DNA of 64,000 bases from Certhia americana (Eukaryota > Chordata > Aves > Passeriformes > Certhiidae), in the NCBI GenBank assembly GCA_018697195.1, contig CM031864.1, forward strand, positions 30,118,198 through 30,182,197, read 5' to 3'. The notes beneath the pieces are model-generated. The model worked only from the letters and a program-made list of their open reading frames with translations. It searched no databases and was not told where the DNA came from. Positions 61,291-64,000 of this stretch are shown here, piece by piece. The position numbers and the translations under genes were made by a program. How positions within the stretch are numbered: position 1 is the stretch's first letter; each line of letters begins with the position of its first letter.

Positions 61291-62804
61291 CTCCAGCTCA
61301 AGCCCTTCTCATTCCTGCTGCCTGAATGCATCTTCCAACACTTTGAGGGGACATGGCAACCGGGCTGAGATGGGCTTATTTCACCCCAGGGGCTGACGCG
61401 AGCTCTCCTCCCTGGCCCTGGGGTGCAAGTTCTCCCCGCTGAGCTGCTGCTGCCAACAGAGAACAGGGAGTCCAAAAAGCCAAGATTTGGCCTCTGGCAG
61501 ATTCACCTCGAGCACTTGGCTGGTGGATGTATGCTCCGAGAGGCCAAGAGAGCGAGGAAGGGAGGTGAAGCCTAAGAGTCCTATTTTTGGCCTTTCTTCA
61601 CCTAACCCAGCCCTCTCAGGGTCCTAACCCAGTGGTTCTACCCCATCCAGCATCCCACTGTGCCATGCATTCTCGGAGAGCCCCTCATGGCAGAGGATGC
61701 CAATAAGCGCAGCCTGCTCTCAAAGGCAGCACCAGTATCGGGGATGGCTGAGGTGTGGAGGAGAGGGCAGCCCCATTCAGGCACCCAGAGGCTTTGAAGA
61801 GGTTAAATTATGGGGTCCATGCATGGGTGTTCTTCAGGAGCATCCCTGAAGGAGCTCCTGCTCTGATGCAGGTACCTGGGCAGGTCCCATGTCCCCCACC
61901 AGGGCCTGGTCCCACAGCAGAGAGACACAGGTGATGAGGGACATGTGGGGGCAGAGAGGAAAAGGGGGCCAGCAGAGGGGACAGGGGGTTGGTGCTGGGC
62001 TGCTCAACCCTCCTTCTGCTACATGGGAACCATGTGAGCTTTCCCAGGAAAGGGCTCCTTCGCCCCTGACTCCTGGATTGGCTCCAAAAGTGGTCACTTA
62101 ACACCTTCCAGACCCTCCAGAGACCACGGCGTGACATGCAGGGGGCACTGCTACAATGATGGGGTTAAGTAAACAGACAAACGAAGCCTTCCCAGAGAGC
62201 AGCCGCTGCCAAAATACACCAGCAGCCCTCAAGCCTTCCCTGCGTCCAAGTAAAAGGTCAAGCAAGTGCGTATCTTCCAAGGCTGTTTTGTGTTGCTCCA
62301 TTTCTGATCAAGGACACACTAAAAAGACTTTCACCAACCAAAGGCTCTACAGCAGCTGATGGCTCTGTCCCTCCCTTCCAGGAGCCTGATAAAAATCCTC
62401 TGCTTGACTGCAGGAGTGGCCAGAAAGCAATCTCCTGGGTAAGGCTAGAAGGCCAAGACCAAAATGCAAATTTTCCTTCCCACTTCCCTAAAGGCCCGTT
62501 CTTTTTGTGTTCCCCGCACCCTCAATAACAGCGTGTAGCATCAGACAGGGAGTTGGTCCCATCTCAGCAGTGATGAAGCACCAGGTTTTAGAGGCAGGAG
62601 GGACACAGGTAGGAAGGGGAGAGGCACACACAACACCACGTCCGAGCCCAAATGCCATCCCAGGGAAGCCAACCCAAGGATTGATCCCACCCAGCCCACA
62701 GCCCAGCAGCTCTGCATCCAAGCGATGCATCTCCCACCAAGCTGAATTTTGAGCAGCAACCCCCCTCATCCCCCCCATGCCCCCAAGAAAACAAGGATAA
62801 TTGA
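61291..62804. other. LMX1A intron part, nothing recognised
   Basis: Ordinary sequence without exon-like content or recognisable repeats. Confidence 0.5.
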
Positions 62805-63200
62805 AAAACCACAATATCACTAGTCAAATTTAATATTGAGAGTGAGTGAGCGGGAGCCAGAGGTCAGAATTAATTACACCCCACCATATTTCAGCACGCT
62901 GCCGCAGCTCCGTGTCCTTTCCTTGGGGAGCAGTGCTTCCACAGAGAGGTCGACAGACATTATTAGAAAGGACTGATTTAAACGTACCCCCAGGAGCTTT
63001 TCAGCTTGTCTCTTCAGAGCCTTTGTTTGTACTGAGATTAATGGAGAGGCAAATGATGGAAAAGCAAAGTCACCAGGAGCAAGAGGATGTGCCATTGCTG
63101 CCGCCACCACCACGATTTGGCTGGCTTTGTGAGCAGGGCAGGAATAACCAGGAGAGAAGAAAATGCTGTTCATGTCATTCATTTTGTGGATAAAAAAATG
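62805..63200. promoter_or_regulatory. Candidate conserved noncoding element in the LMX1A intron
   Basis: GGATAATTGAAAAACC, CAAATTTAATATTGAGAG, CAGAATTAATTACACC (62,863-62,878), GACATTATTAG, GATTTAAACG and GAGATTAATGG occur in a repeat-free block with retained CpGs. It is a strong candidate by composition; the TTAATTA cores could bind LIM-homeodomain factors including LMX1A itself. Confidence 0.35.
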
Positions 63201-64000
63201 TGAAGATCTAGAAAACCATTCTTTTTTATTTGTTTGTTTTCCAAGAAAAAGATAGGAGGCTGAAACCTCCTGCAGGTTGGCTTTCCTACCCCCTTGGGGA
63301 TTTTACACACACGCTGGCTTTTTTGACGTGCTGTACCACTGTGGGGGAAGGAGCTATTTTCATTCTGCTCCAGATTAATGTACTCCTCTTGCAAGTCATT
63401 ATATTTGTTTCTGATTTTTTTTTTTAAACCTCCTGTGATGGAAAATTAATACAGACACAAACCAAAATAAACCTTTCTATTTTCCATTCAGATTTTCAAA
63501 CTGAGAGTTACAAAAAACCCACAAAACCAAAACAACCAAAAACCAAAGGAAAGGAAAGATAGAACATTTAGATCAAACAGAGAAATCTCATTCCTTGGGC
63601 ACAGCCAGTACTTTACTGGTTCCAGCCCTGAACAACCTGATCCACATCCAAGGGTAGAAGGACTGAAATGATTTCCAATCCTTTTCAGCCCCAACTCACT
63701 TGTGACGCCATCAATTCACCTCCACCTTGTACCAACAGGTTCAAAAAGCGATCAGGCAAATTCAGGGGACTGAGTTCATCACCTGCCTGGACCCACAAGC
63801 CCAACCTCACCTTTAGGACCCACCCCAAATCTTTGACTGCCCAGGGCAACACGGGCTCCCCTGGCCTTGTGAGGCTTTCCTGGAGCATCACCACTGAGGC
63901 CGGTGCCAGTGCATGGGGTCTAGCCAGGAGCCTCGACTGCTCTCGAGTCTCCTAGGCTACAATCAAGGCTTGCCTTTTCCTTTATTAAACAGAAACCCCA
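63201..64000. other. LMX1A intron part, nothing recognised
   Basis: T-rich (63,219-63,240, 63,415-63,425) and A-rich (63,510-63,560) patches and ordinary sequence. No exon, RNA gene or transposon is recognised. Confidence 0.5.

Larger units (their letters stand above)
56193..64000 (-). other. LMX1A: LMX1A intron upstream of the LIM2 exon (partial, 7.8 kb)
   Basis: The rest of the window on the minus strand is intron. I looked for the LIM1 exon (a CEGC...CFYRDKKLYC-type pattern) and the N-terminus and found neither, so they lie further right. A 48-T run (57,391-57,438), a degenerate repeat (58,684-58,817), a CpG-rich island (59,680-59,910) and three enhancer candidates are listed separately. 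Positions 56,193-57,380 and 59,910-61,120 show nothing else. Confidence 0.8.

Noticed and set aside
56193..64000. Search for the LMX1A LIM1 exon
   Set aside because: No CxxC...HxxC pattern with the expected CFYRDKKLYC-type ending was found on the minus strand, so the exon is probably outside the window.

Overview
This is a window of vertebrate nuclear DNA, almost certainly from a bird. It carries CR1-type LINE 3' ends, a pair of solo LTRs, many short A/T runs, canonical GT-AG introns, and two developmental homeobox genes in the order known from other amniotes. No prokaryotic gene, operon, CRISPR array or mobile gene cluster is present.

Left part (1 to about 13,121): the 3' end of PBX1 on the plus strand. 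Three coding exons (409-521, 2025-2114, 8564-8656) encode the last 98 or so residues, downstream of the homeodomain. They are followed by a long 3' UTR that ends at an AATAAA at 13,100. The 113-bp exon is the classic alternative exon. If it is skipped, exon 2025-2114 is read in another frame and gives exactly the short PBX1b tail, ending at a TGA at 2069-2071.

Middle part (about 13,122 to 47,540): an intergenic region without a supportable protein-coding gene. It holds several AT-rich, homeodomain-site-rich blocks that look like enhancer candidates, orphan CpG-rich blocks (about 22.2, 30.3 and 31.7 kb), a degenerate minisatellite (17.1 kb), a CR1 fragment (19.1 kb), and an exact PBX-PREP/MEIS composite motif (44,135). 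A second CR1 lies at 47.2 kb, just beyond the 3' end of the next gene.

Right part (about 47,540 to 64,000): the 3' two-thirds of LMX1A on the minus strand, convergent with PBX1. Six exons join without a frame break: the LIM2 domain (55960-56192), the homeodomain over three exons (51120-51289, 50903-50980, 50737-50806), a glycine-rich exon (50437-50616) and the terminal exon (49149-49309). The exons for the N-terminus and LIM1 are not visible and must lie beyond position 64,000. The last intron contains two tandem solo LTRs.

How the parts fit: PBX1 (a TALE homeodomain cofactor) and LMX1A (a LIM-homeodomain factor for roof plate and midbrain dopaminergic fate) are both developmental regulators. 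The intervening DNA is best read as regulatory. I found no undescribed protein system. The most checkable observations are the preserved PBX1a/b frame switch, the PBX-PREP/MEIS sites near LMX1A, the orphan CpG islands, and several repeat structures.
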